A stretch of DNA of 5,115 bases from Coriobacteriia bacterium (GCA_003150175.1 QAKZ01000010.1:10929-16043), one strand, 5' to 3'; shown: positions 1-5,115, counted from the first letter of the stretch. Notes: generated by a model not told the origin, from the letters alone. Numbers and translations: made by a program.

Positions 1-58
1 TCGAACCCCTGACACGGGGATTTTCAGTCCCCTGCTCTACCAACTGAGCTACCCAGCC
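1..58 (-). tRNA. tRNA-Phe (anticodon GAA), 3' end cut off by window edge
   Basis: Read on the minus strand, the gene starts at 58 with acceptor strand GGCTGGG (58-52) and then T8-A9. The D-arm follows, with stem GCTC/GAGC and loop AGTTGGTA. The anticodon stem GGGGA/TCCCC encloses the 7-nt loop CTGAAAA, so the anticodon is GAA (phenylalanine). The variable loop is GTGTC, and the T-arm begins AGGGG-TTCGA before the window ends. The second half of the T-stem, the acceptor 3' strand and the discriminator base lie outside. No intron or mismatch is visible in the complete stems. The gene is transcribed away from upp. Confidence 0.95.
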
Positions 59-75
59 GAATGTGTGCGGGGATT

Positions 76-122
76 AATATAACAAAAGAATTCGCGATTG
101 CAAAGAACTTTTTTAGAAAAAA
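76..122 (-). promoter_or_regulatory. Probable promoter of tRNA-Phe with UP-like A/T tract
   Basis: On the minus strand a -10-like TATATT (81-76) sits 17 bp after a weaker -35-like TTTGCA (104-99). This would start transcription near 69-70, about 11 nt before the mature tRNA 5' end, a usual leader length for a tRNA. Directly upstream of the -35, at roughly -40 to -53, positions 109-122 form a pure T6/A6 stretch around CT. This is the position and composition expected of an UP element bound by the RNA polymerase alpha subunit. The bases after the -10 are C-rich (ATCCCC), as in growth-controlled stable RNA promoters. The elements were assigned by eye; the -35 matches only 4 of 6 consensus bases. 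Confidence 0.5.
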
Positions 123-251
123 GCTCGGAAGAGATTATCCACCCGTTCTCGGGCTGGTTTCCCGTGTGGCGCCCGCCCTTATTTCCGCTTGCCATGCGGC
201 GAGCAATCGGGCACCAGAATCGGCCGCCGCGAGCGCACCGCTCCCTCGGTG

Positions 252-257
252 TATCAT
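252..257 (+). promoter_or_regulatory. Possible -10 element for upp
   Basis: TATCAT differs from the sigma-70 type consensus TATAAT at one position and lies in an otherwise GC-rich stretch. It would place the transcription start near 264, giving a leader of about 27 nt that contains the upp ribosome binding site. No recognisable -35 hexamer is found 16-18 bp upstream (the bases around 229-234 are GCGAGC-like), so this is only a suggestion. Confidence 0.3.
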
Positions 258-277
258 TCGTTTGACTATTGCCCACA

Positions 278-284
278 AGAAAGG
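278..284 (+). promoter_or_regulatory. upp: Ribosome binding site that fixes the upp start at 291
   Basis: AGAAAGG ends 6 nt before the ATG at 291, a normal Shine-Dalgarno spacing. The reading frame stays open upstream to an ATG at 189. That longer start would add 34 residues ([10 protein letters not shown]...) not typical of uracil phosphoribosyltransferases and has no comparable SD, so the downstream start is preferred. Confidence 0.75.
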
Positions 285-290
285 CGACCC

Positions 291-938
291 ATGGCCATCT
301 CGTACGACGCGACCCGCGTGACGCTCGTCGACCACCCGCTCGTCCAGCACAAGCTCTCGATCCTGCGCGACGTCCATACCGGGACCCAGCAGTTCCGCCA
401 GCTTGTCCGCGAGCTCGCCATCTTTGAGGGCTACGAAGCTATGCGCGACCTGCCGCTCGAGGACTGCGAGGTCGAGACGCCCGTGGCGCCCGCGACCTGC
501 AAGCGCCTCGCGGGCCGCAAGCTCGCTGTGGTGCCGATCCTGCGCGCCGGCCTCGGGATGGTCGACGGCCTGCTCGAGATCGCGCCTGCCGCGCGCGTGG
601 GCCACATCGGCATGGAGCGTGACGAGGTCACTCACGAGCCCCACGAGTATTACTGCAAGATGCCGCGCGACATCGACCAGCGCGCCGTCCTCATCGTGGA
701 CCCGATGCTCGCGACCGGCGGCTCCGCGATCATGGCGGTGGACGCCCTGCGCGCACGCGGCGTGACCAACCTCAAGATGCTCTGCCTCGTCTCGGCGCCA
801 GAGGGCCTCTCGGCGCTGCTCGGCCACGATCCCGAGCTGCAGGTCTATACCTGCGCCATCGATGACCATCTGAACGAGGCCGCCTACATCGTCCCCGGCC
901 TCGGCGACGCCGGCGATAGGATCTTCGGCACGCTCTAA
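291..938 (+). CDS. upp: Uracil phosphoribosyltransferase
   Basis: This cytosolic enzyme of pyrimidine salvage joins uracil to 5-phosphoribosyl-1-diphosphate (PRPP) to give UMP and pyrophosphate. The 215-residue length is close to the usual 206-216 of bacterial Upp. Visible family marks are the N-terminal [13 protein letters not shown] (15-27), the [13 protein letters not shown] stretch (81-93) and the [11 protein letters not shown] region (102-112). The PRPP-binding loop [14 protein letters not shown] spans 133-146, with D137 and T142-G144. The C-terminal uracil-binding segment [16 protein letters not shown] spans 199-214. The start at 291 is supported by an SD 6 nt upstream. The gene appears monocistronic: upstream is a tRNA on the other strand, and downstream the ABC exporter operon ends 8 nt away on the opposite strand. 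No PyrR-type leader was recognised, and nothing in the protein looks broken. Confidence 0.96.
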   Translation: MAISYDATRVTLVDHPLVQHKLSILRDVHTGTQQFRQLVRELAIFEGYEAMRDLPLEDCEVETPVAPATCKRLAGRKLAVVPILRAGLGMVDGLLEIAPAARVGHIGMERDEVTHEPHEYYCKMPRDIDQRAVLIVDPMLATGGSAIMAVDALRARGVTNLKMLCLVSAPEGLSALLGHDPELQVYTCAIDDHLNEAAYIVPGLGDAGDRIFGTL

Positions 939-946
939 GCCCCTGA

Positions 947-2170
947 CTACCGCCCTTGTTGCCGGTTCCTCGCGAGCGCGAGCCCGACCGCGGCGATCGC
1001 CACGGCAAAGAGCGCCGTGATGCCGATGCCGGTCAGGTAGGCGGACGCCCCCGCGGCGCTGAATCCCGAGTCGGCCGCGTCCAGCGCTGCGTCGATCGCC
1101 GCGTTGGTCCAGAACGTCGGTAAGAAGTGCGCCGCCGCGACCACCGTCGCGCCCATGAACGAGAGCGGCACCCAGGCCCCGCCCATGAAGCTCATCACCA
1201 TGCCGAGGATGTTGCCGCATGCGTTGAGGGCCTCTTCGCGCGCGCCGAGGCTGCCGAGGAGGAAGGCGATCGCGAGCGGCACGAGGCCGAACACGTAGCT
1301 GGTCCCGAACGCGAGCGCGACCTGCCAGGCGGGGAGCGACGCGACGGCGCCGCGAAGGCCCACGAGCCCCACGAGGGTGGTCACCGTGCAGACGGCGAGC
1401 GTGAGCACGAGGCAGCTCGCGAGCGTGCCGAGCGCGCGGGAGCGCGGCGTCTGCGGCCCCGCCTCGAGACGGCGCCGGAGCTCCGGCTCGGAGAGCACGG
1501 AGAGGACGAGCCCCACGGAGATGACGACCGAGGACGTGATGGCATAGGAGGCGAACTTGAGGAAGACCGAGATCTGGTCGACGGCCCAGTTCTCCGCCTG
1601 CGCAACGTGGACCTCGACGTCCGCGCGCTCATCGGCGGAGCGCTCGGCGAGGTCGATGACCTGCGCCTCGTTCGCTGACGGGTCGAGCGATACACTCGCC
1701 GCCGCGAGGGAGACCCAACGCTGCACGTCCATGCCGGCGAGGGCGGACGCCTGCGTGCTCACGCCGTAGGCCTCCTGGACCTGGGGAAGCTCGCCGCCCG
1801 ACCGCGCGGCGGAAAGAAGCTCCTCGCTAAAGCCCGCCGGCACGAAGAACACGCAGTCCGCGCGCCCCGTGGCCACGGCGTCCTGGAGCTCCACCTCGTC
1901 GTCGGCCACGTCCACGCGCTCGTAACGGCCGCCCAGGTAGTCGCCGAGGGCGCGCGAGAGCGCGGACCCGTCGCGGTCCACGACGGCGACCTTCGCGCCG
2001 TAGGGCTCGTAGGCGCTGCCCTGCGCGGGGGCGTCCGCGGGCCCGTCCGGGCTCCCGCTCGCGACGGAGAGCGCGACGAAGACGCCCATCAGCGAGACGA
2101 AGACGGTGTAGATGACGATGTAGAGCGGGTGCGCGGCGGCGACGCGCAGCGCGGCCTTAAAGGTGCTCAT
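947..2170 (-). CDS. ABC-2 type transporter permease (second permease of exporter operon)
   Basis: A 407-residue integral membrane protein, inferred to form half of the transmembrane channel of an ABC exporter with the permease encoded just upstream. Hydrophobicity gives the ABC-2 layout. TM1 is near 16-37, followed by a large extracytoplasmic domain (about 38-200) containing the fold-start VAVVDRDGS (61-69). Five more helices lie near 203-226, 248-272, 286-308, 318-342 and 377-400. The segment FMGGAWVPLSFM (328-339) followed by AHFLPTFWTNAAID (347-360) is the typical C-terminal motif region of ABC2_membrane_3-like permeases. The ATG at 2170 follows AGGAGG at 7 nt spacing and lies inside the end of the preceding gene (14-nt overlap), suggesting translational coupling. 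The closest functional analogues I can name are B. subtilis LnrM/LnrN; the substrate cannot be read from sequence. The stop is 8 nt from the convergent upp stop. Confidence 0.88.
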   Translation of the reverse strand: MSTFKAALRVAAAHPLYIVIYTVFVSLMGVFVALSVASGSPDGPADAPAQGSAYEPYGAKVAVVDRDGSALSRALGDYLGGRYERVDVADDEVELQDAVATGRADCVFFVPAGFSEELLSAARSGGELPQVQEAYGVSTQASALAGMDVQRWVSLAAASVSLDPSANEAQVIDLAERSADERADVEVHVAQAENWAVDQISVFLKFASYAITSSVVISVGLVLSVLSEPELRRRLEAGPQTPRSRALGTLASCLVLTLAVCTVTTLVGLVGLRGAVASLPAWQVALAFGTSYVFGLVPLAIAFLLGSLGAREEALNACGNILGMVMSFMGGAWVPLSFMGATVVAAAHFLPTFWTNAAIDAALDAADSGFSAAGASAYLTGIGITALFAVAIAAVGLALARNRQQGR

Positions 2171-3395
2171 AGCGCTGCCTCCTAAAAATCAAAGTCGCAA
2201 CGGCCAGGAGCGCGACGCCGAGCCCAGCGCACACGGCGACGTGGGCAAAGAAGGGCTGCGTGCTCTCGTAGAAGTACAGGTCGGTGAAGGTGTCACTGAT
2301 GAGCTTGGGCGGGTTGAGCCACGCCTCGGCGGGGCAGGCGCGCGCGATCTCGTCGGCAAGGGCCATCGCCGGCATGCCGTAGAGGCCCGCAAAGAGCGAC
2401 CCGCCGCAGCTCACGGCGGTAAGAAGCCCCGTGCGCGACTGCTCGCCGCCGCGCAGCGGAAGCACCGCCACGAGCATGCCGAGCGTCACCGCGAGGAACG
2501 ACGCCGCGGCGAGGCCAATCAGCGCGAGCCCTTCTCGGCCCGCGAAGTCGACGCCCGCGACGAAGCGCACGTAGAGGAAGACGAGCACGAGGCAGAAATA
2601 CGCGGAGGCCCAGCAGCCGATGAGCGTGCCGGTGAGCATCTTGAGCCTGCCCTGGCCGCCGACGCACCGACGCGCCCCGAGCGGGCTGAGGTCTCCCGCC
2701 GCGTGGAGCAGCGAGATCGCCGCGGTCGTGCTCGCGAAGAGCGCGGCCATGCCGAGCAGCGCGTAGTAAAACCGCACCGTGTCGTCGGGGGTCGAGCGGG
2801 TGAGGCTCACGCGCTCGATCTCGGCTTGCAGGCCGATGGCGCCCGCGATCGCGGAGGGGTCGGAGAGAATCGCGGGGTTCTCGCGGACGGCGCGCTCGAC
2901 GAGCGAGGCGGTCTGCGTGTAGGAGCTCGCCACGGCCTCGAGGATGGAGCGGTTCACGCTCTTCTCGCTCGTGCCGTCGGTGGAGCCTGCGCCCTCGCCG
3001 AGGGTCACCTTCGGGTCGCCGTCGGCGTCGACGGCGTAGACGCCGAAGACCTGCCCATCGTCGAGGAGCTTCTCGCCCTCGGCGATCGATGCGACCTCAT
3101 GGACGTCGAGGAGCGAGCCGTCGGAGGCGCCCGTGGCAACGGCGGCGCCGTCGCCCGCGTCCTTCTCGCCGCCCTCACCCGACAGCGCGCCCACGACCTG
3201 CGAGAAGCCCGACCCCTCCCAGGAGGCGTCCTTGACCACGGCGACGGGCACGGACATCACGGTGTCCGAGTTCTTGAGGCTGCCGAACATGAAGATGAAG
3301 AGCGTCGCCAGGATGATGGGGAAGGCGAGGCACCAGATCCAGAAGTCCGCGCGGCGCGCGTTCGTGAGGATCGTGACCTTGATGGTTGTGAACAT
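2157..3395 (-). CDS. ABC-2 type transporter permease (first permease of exporter operon)
   Basis: A 412-residue membrane protein with the same plan as its downstream neighbour: a short basic cytoplasmic N-terminus and TM1 near 18-38. A large extracytoplasmic domain (about 39-208) begins VPVAVVKD (49-56), which corresponds to VAVVDRDG of the second permease. Further helices lie near 210-230, 255-278, 288-312, 322-345 and 382-404. The motif LNPPKLISDTFTDLYFY (360-376) lies just before the last helix, as in ABC-2 permeases of the ABC2_membrane_3 type. The extracytoplasmic domain holds two Gly/Asp/Glu-rich low-complexity patches (about 72-95 and 133-145) that look like flexible insertions. The start at 3395 has GGAGG 5 nt upstream and lies 15 nt after the ATPase stop, so the genes are almost surely co-transcribed. 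The two permeases probably form a heterodimer (inference from gene pairing). Export of a drug, peptide or lipid is possible; the substrate is unknown. Confidence 0.88.
   Translation of the reverse strand: MFTTIKVTILTNARRADFWIWCLAFPIILATLFIFMFGSLKNSDTVMSVPVAVVKDASWEGSGFSQVVGALSGEGGEKDAGDGAAVATGASDGSLLDVHEVASIAEGEKLLDDGQVFGVYAVDADGDPKVTLGEGAGSTDGTSEKSVNRSILEAVASSYTQTASLVERAVRENPAILSDPSAIAGAIGLQAEIERVSLTRSTPDDTVRFYYALLGMAALFASTTAAISLLHAAGDLSPLGARRCVGGQGRLKMLTGTLIGCWASAYFCLVLVFLYVRFVAGVDFAGREGLALIGLAAASFLAVTLGMLVAVLPLRGGEQSRTGLLTAVSCGGSLFAGLYGMPAMALADEIARACPAEAWLNPPKLISDTFTDLYFYESTQPFFAHVAVCAGLGVALLAVATLIFRRQRYEHL
2178..2183 (-). promoter_or_regulatory. Internal ribosome binding site for the second permease
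   Basis: AGGAGG on the minus strand lies 7 nt before the ATG at 2170 and within the last codons of the first permease. With the 14-nt overlap of the two genes, this favours coupled translation and therefore balanced amounts of the two permeases. Confidence 0.7.
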
Positions 3396-3410
3396 GATGC
3401 CCTCCAGGCC

Positions 3411-4349
3411 CTAATCGCGCAGCTCGCGGCCGGTGATCTCGAGGAAGACGTCGTTCAAGGTCGGCGGCTCCGAGTAGATGCGCCCGAGGGCGACGCCGCG
3501 GGAGCGCAGGCAGTCGAGGATGTCCGTGAGGTTGTGCGGCGAGGCCTCGCACGAGCAGGTGAGCGTGCCTGAGGCAACGTCCGCGGCGAGCACGTGCGGC
3601 AGCTCCCGCACGACGGCGAGCACCTGGTCGGGCAGCTCCGCGACCTCGATCACGACCTTCTCGCCCATGGAGATCATGCGCTTGAGCTCGTCATTCGTGC
3701 CCTCCGCGAGGGTGCGGCCGCCGTCCATGATCATGATGCGGGAGCAGATCTGCTCGACCTCCTCCATGTAGTGACTGGTGTAGACCACCGTGGCACCCTC
3801 GTCGCGCAGGTGACAGATGCCGTCGAGGATGGAGCTGCGGCTCTGCGGGTCCACGGCCACGGTCGGCTCGTCAAAGAAGATGAGCTCCGGCTTGTGAGCG
3901 ATGCCGCAGGCGATGTTCAGGCGCCGCGCGAGGCCGCCGGAGAGCTTCTTTGGTCGGAACTTGACGTAGTCGGCAAGGCCCACGAAGTCGATGGCCTCAT
4001 CCACCAGCTCGCGCCGGCGCGCGCGGTCGTCCACGTAGAGGCTGCAGAAGTAATCGATGTTCTCGCGCACCGTGAGCTCGTCGAAGACGGCCATCTGCTG
4101 CGGGACCACCCCGATGCGGCGCTTAAGGTCGTAGCGCGTGGGCGACATCGGCTCGCCGAACAGCTCGATCGCGCCCTTGTCGTAGGTGAGCAGCTGCAGC
4201 ATGCAGTTGATCGAGGTGGTCTTGCCCGAGCCGTTGGGGCCGAGCAGGCCGAAGATCTCGCCGGGCGCGATGCGCAGGCCGAAGTGGTCGAGCGCCAACA
4301 GGTCGCCGTAGCGCTTGACGAGGTTCTCCACGCGAACGATGTCCGTCAT
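3411..4349 (-). CDS. ABC transporter ATP-binding protein of an ABC-2 exporter (DrrA/NatA/LnrL-like)
   Basis: The 312-residue nucleotide-binding subunit hydrolyses ATP at the cytoplasmic face to drive the two permeases encoded downstream. All catalytic motifs are present: Walker A GPNGSGKT (37-44), Q-loop VVPQQ (81-85), signature LSGGL (136-140), Walker B LIFFDE (156-161) with E161, D-loop segment VAVDPQSR (164-171) and switch histidine H193 in YTSHYMEE. The signature has L in place of the last Q of LSGGQ, a tolerated variation in this export group. Residues about 222-312 form a C-terminal extension ending PPTLNDVFLEITGRELRD, the DrrA/DUF4162-type tail of drug and antibiotic exporters. The start at 4349 is chosen because AAGGAGG lies 5 nt upstream. 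An in-frame ATG at 4394 would translate through the palindrome and the SD itself, giving an artefactual MTKRDCPFSS... peptide. It is the first gene of the operon. Confidence 0.93.
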   Translation of the reverse strand: MTDIVRVENLVKRYGDLLALDHFGLRIAPGEIFGLLGPNGSGKTTSINCMLQLLTYDKGAIELFGEPMSPTRYDLKRRIGVVPQQMAVFDELTVRENIDYFCSLYVDDRARRRELVDEAIDFVGLADYVKFRPKKLSGGLARRLNIACGIAHKPELIFFDEPTVAVDPQSRSSILDGICHLRDEGATVVYTSHYMEEVEQICSRIMIMDGGRTLAEGTNDELKRMISMGEKVVIEVAELPDQVLAVVRELPHVLAADVASGTLTCSCEASPHNLTDILDCLRSRGVALGRIYSEPPTLNDVFLEITGRELRD

Positions 4350-4354
4350 CCCGT

Positions 4355-4361
4355 CCTCCTT
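4355..4361 (-). promoter_or_regulatory. Strong ribosome binding site of the ATPase gene, adjacent to a palindrome
   Basis: AAGGAGG on the minus strand, 5 nt before the ATG at 4349, is a near-perfect anti-SD match and decides the start. Only 3 nt separate it from the base of the 29-bp palindrome (4365-4393). A stable stem would therefore stand right at the upstream edge of the initiating ribosome. Confidence 0.85.
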
Positions 4362-4364
4362 CCG

Positions 4365-4393
4365 TGACGAAAAGGGACAGTCCCTTTTCGTCA
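4365..4393. repeat. Perfect 29-bp palindrome, copy 1 (core GGGACAGTCCC)
   Basis: The arm TGACGAAAAGGGAC (4365-4378) is followed by a single centre base A (4379) and the exact reverse complement of the arm (4380-4393), so all 14 pairs match. As RNA it would form a long hairpin with its loop opened from the inner pairs; as DNA it is a symmetric site. On the plus strand it is followed by five T (4394-4398). On the minus strand it lies in the likely 5' leader of the ABC exporter operon, next to the SD. Possible identities are a REP-like dispersed repeat, a terminator-like element, or an operator. It shares its sequence with copy 2, 11 bp to the right. Confidence 0.9.
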
Positions 4394-4404
4394 TTTTTAG
4401 CGCG

Positions 4405-4435
4405 ATGACGAGAAGGGACTGTCCCTTTTCGTCAT
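4405..4435. repeat. Near-perfect 31-bp palindrome, copy 2 (core GGGACTGTCCC)
   Basis: The arm ATGACGAGAAGGGAC (4405-4419), centre T (4420) and second arm (4421-4435) form 14 of 15 pairs. The exception is G4412 opposite T4428, which is a G-U wobble in plus-strand RNA and a C-A mismatch in minus-strand RNA. Its reverse complement has the same centre base as copy 1 and differs from copy 1 over the shared 29 bp only at this position. The two copies can thus be viewed as inverted relative to each other, separated by TTTTTAGCGCG. Confidence 0.9.
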
Positions 4436-4468
4436 TTCCATCGTACGGGGGACGGGGAGGGCGGCGGA

Positions 4469-4484
4469 AGTGAGTTTTGTCACT
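4469..4484. repeat. Small dyad AGTGA-N6-TCACT between the divergent genes
   Basis: AGTGA (4469-4473) and TCACT (4480-4484) flank GTTTTG. The site lies about midway between the palindrome pair and the histidine kinase start, a reasonable place for a response-regulator operator. Arms of 5 bp can arise by chance, so significance is doubtful. The right arm runs into ACTGTCCC (4482-4489), an 8-base match to the core of palindrome copy 2, so this could also be a decayed partial copy of that repeat. Confidence 0.35.
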
Positions 4485-4507
4485 GTCCCGTCCGCGGCGA
4501 GCCCCAT

Positions 4508-4513
4508 TACAAT
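4508..4513 (+). promoter_or_regulatory. Probable -10 element for a leaderless histidine kinase mRNA
   Basis: TACAAT matches TATAAT at 5 of 6 positions and stands out in a GC-rich region. It ends 6 nt before the ATG at 4520, so transcription would begin at or within a base or so of the start codon. This agrees with the lack of a usable SD: only TAGG, 3 nt before the ATG, is present. A TTGTCA hexamer (4477-4482) resembles a -35 but is 25 bp away, too far for a standard spacer, so the -35 is unresolved. Leaderless genes with this geometry are common in Actinobacteria. Confidence 0.5.
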
Positions 4514-4519
4514 AGGCCC

Positions 4520-5115
4520 ATGAACAGGCTCTTCGACAAGACGATCGTGCTCGCGTGCTGCCTCACCGCTGCCGCGGGGCTGCCTGTGGATGCCGGGCTC
4601 GTTGCCGCGGCCTGCGCCGCCGTCGCCCTGTGCGCGTTTGCCGAGGCAGTGCGCGGGGAGGGCGCGCTTCGCGCGTCGGAGGCCGCCGCCTTCGCCTACA
4701 TCGCGGCGTCGATACTCGCCGCGCCGGTCGTGCCCTTCTCGCCGCTGGCGCTCTACGACGTCGCCCGCGGCTGTTCTCGCGAGCACGTCTGGCCGCTCAT
4801 CGCGGCGGGGGCGCTCCTGGCCGCCTCGATTGCAGTGCATGCGCGCGCGGGCGCCTTCGGGGCGCGGCAGGCGGCTCTTGTGGCGCTCTTCGCACTGGTG
4901 ACGACCCTCCTTTCCTTAAGGACCACTGAGCTCGAGCGCGAGCGGAAGCGTATGCAAAATACCCGCGACGACCTGCAGGAACGCGCCCTTCGCCTCGAGG
5001 AGAGGAACCGCGACCTCGCGAGCCGCCAGGAGTACGAGGTCGAGCTCGCCACGCTCGCCGAGCGCGCCCGCATCGCGCGCGAGATCCACGACAACGTCGG
5101 CCACCAGCTCACGCG
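4520..5115 (+). CDS. Membrane sensor histidine kinase, HisKA_3 class (3' end cut off by window edge)
   Basis: The first 198 residues of a two-component sensor that should autophosphorylate and pass phosphate to a NarL/LuxR-type response regulator. Residues 1-133 are an Ala/Leu-rich membrane domain with about five helices (near 8-23, 25-44, 55-73, 91-109 and 115-133) and only short loops. It therefore probably senses signals in or at the membrane. A charged coiled-coil linker (134-180) leads into the dimerisation and phosphoacceptor segment ERARIAREIHDNVGHQLT (181-198), with H190 as the predicted phosphorylation site and the HDxxGHxL signature of the NarX/DesK (HPK7) family. H195 occupies the phosphatase position. 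The ATPase domain lies beyond the window. The start has no good SD and the gene is probably leaderless. L133 uses TTA, a rare codon here. It is divergent from the ABC exporter operon and is likely its regulator (inference). Confidence 0.9.
   Translation, partial: MNRLFDKTIVLACCLTAAAGLPVDAGLVAAACAAVALCAFAEAVRGEGALRASEAAAFAYIAASILAAPVVPFSPLALYDVARGCSREHVWPLIAAGALLAASIAVHARAGAFGARQAALVALFALVTTLLSLRTTELERERKRMQNTRDDLQERALRLEERNRDLASRQEYEVELATLAERARIAREIHDNVGHQLT

Noticed and set aside
1..58. tRNA-Phe as an attachment site for an integrated element
   Set aside because: No integrase, no duplicated tRNA 3' end and no other sign of an island are visible in the window, and the tRNA 3' end itself is outside.
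187..204. Small hairpin GCTTGCC-ATGC-GGCGAGC upstream of upp as attenuator or PyrR site
   Set aside because: It lies upstream of the likely -10, has no T-run and shows no PyrR-box sequence. A 7-bp stem with a G-U pair is easily expected by chance in GC-rich DNA.
135..1220. Minus-strand open frame (361 codons) covering upp
   Set aside because: It is the antisense shadow of upp and also overlaps the end of the second permease in another frame. The composition is Arg/His/Gly-rich with no recognisable motif.
2163..3572. Long plus-strand open frame (469 codons) opposite the first permease and the end of the ATPase gene
   Set aside because: Its product is a His/Arg/Glu/Ala-rich string without domain features, typical of antisense frames in GC-rich genes. 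The minus-strand frames carry clear ABC transporter motifs and SDs.
3594..4367. Plus-strand open frame (257 codons) opposite the ATPase gene
   Set aside because: The ATPase frame on the other strand has every ABC motif. This frame has none and is low-complexity in composition.
4350..4394. Upstream in-frame ATG at 4394 for the ATPase (extra MTKRDCPFSSRKEDG)
   Set aside because: The extension is a translation of the palindrome and of the SD itself. The ATG at 4349 has AAGGAGG at 5 nt and begins the normal N-terminus of the family.
4365..4398. Palindrome copy 1 plus T5 as an intrinsic terminator on the plus strand
   Set aside because: No plus-strand gene ends upstream of it; the region to the left is the minus-strand ABC operon. 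It could stop antisense transcription, but there is no gene for it to terminate, so it is recorded as a repeat.
4436..4519. Promoter of the ABC operon on the minus strand
   Set aside because: A TACGAT (4445-4440) is the best -10-like hexamer but matches only 4 of 6 and has no -35 at proper distance. The promoter must lie in this stretch or in the repeats, but I cannot place it.
4397..4840. Minus-strand open frame (147 codons) starting in the kinase gene and ending in palindrome copy 2
   Set aside because: It overlaps the well-supported histidine kinase gene antisense, has an unnatural Arg/Gly-rich composition, and ends in a repeat-derived peptide (MTKRDSPFSS...).

Overview
The window is GC-rich bacterial chromosome with tightly packed genes. 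Leucine, alanine and arginine codons almost always end in G or C, Shine-Dalgarno (SD) sequences are good, and one gene looks leaderless. This suggests a high-GC Gram-positive actinobacterium. The style of the proteins fits the Coriobacteriia (Olsenella/Collinsella/Atopobium-like), but that placement is an inference and no marker gene in the window settles it.

Left part (1-938): the 5' three quarters of a tRNA-Phe(GAA) gene on the minus strand, cut by the window edge. Its likely promoter, with an A/T-rich UP-like element, lies at about 76-122. On the plus strand follows upp, uracil phosphoribosyltransferase for pyrimidine salvage, complete from 291 to 938.

Middle (947-4349): a three-gene minus-strand operon for an ABC-2 type exporter. 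It holds an ATPase with a DrrA-like C-terminal extension (312 aa), then two paralogous-looking ABC-2 permeases (412 and 407 aa). The ATPase and first permease are 15 nt apart, and the two permeases overlap by 14 nt. The last permease ends only 8 nt from the stop of upp, tail to tail.

Right part (4350-5115): a 170-bp intergenic region carries two adjacent, nearly perfect 29- and 31-bp palindromes that share one sequence. It also has a small dyad and a probable leaderless promoter. Running rightward from 4520 is a membrane sensor histidine kinase of the HisKA_3 (NarX/DesK) class, cut by the window edge just after its phospho-acceptor histidine.

Working model (inference): the histidine kinase, with a response regulator presumably just outside the window, controls the divergent ABC exporter. 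The parts list matches the Bacillus subtilis LnrJK-LnrLMN (YfiJKLMN) linearmycin-resistance module: a HisKA_3 kinase, a roughly 310-aa ATPase and two roughly 400-aa permeases. A role in sensing and removing a membrane-active antimicrobial or lipid-like compound is therefore a reasonable hypothesis. The most unusual structure is the palindrome pair, one member of which ends 3 nt before the ribosome binding site of the ATPase gene.
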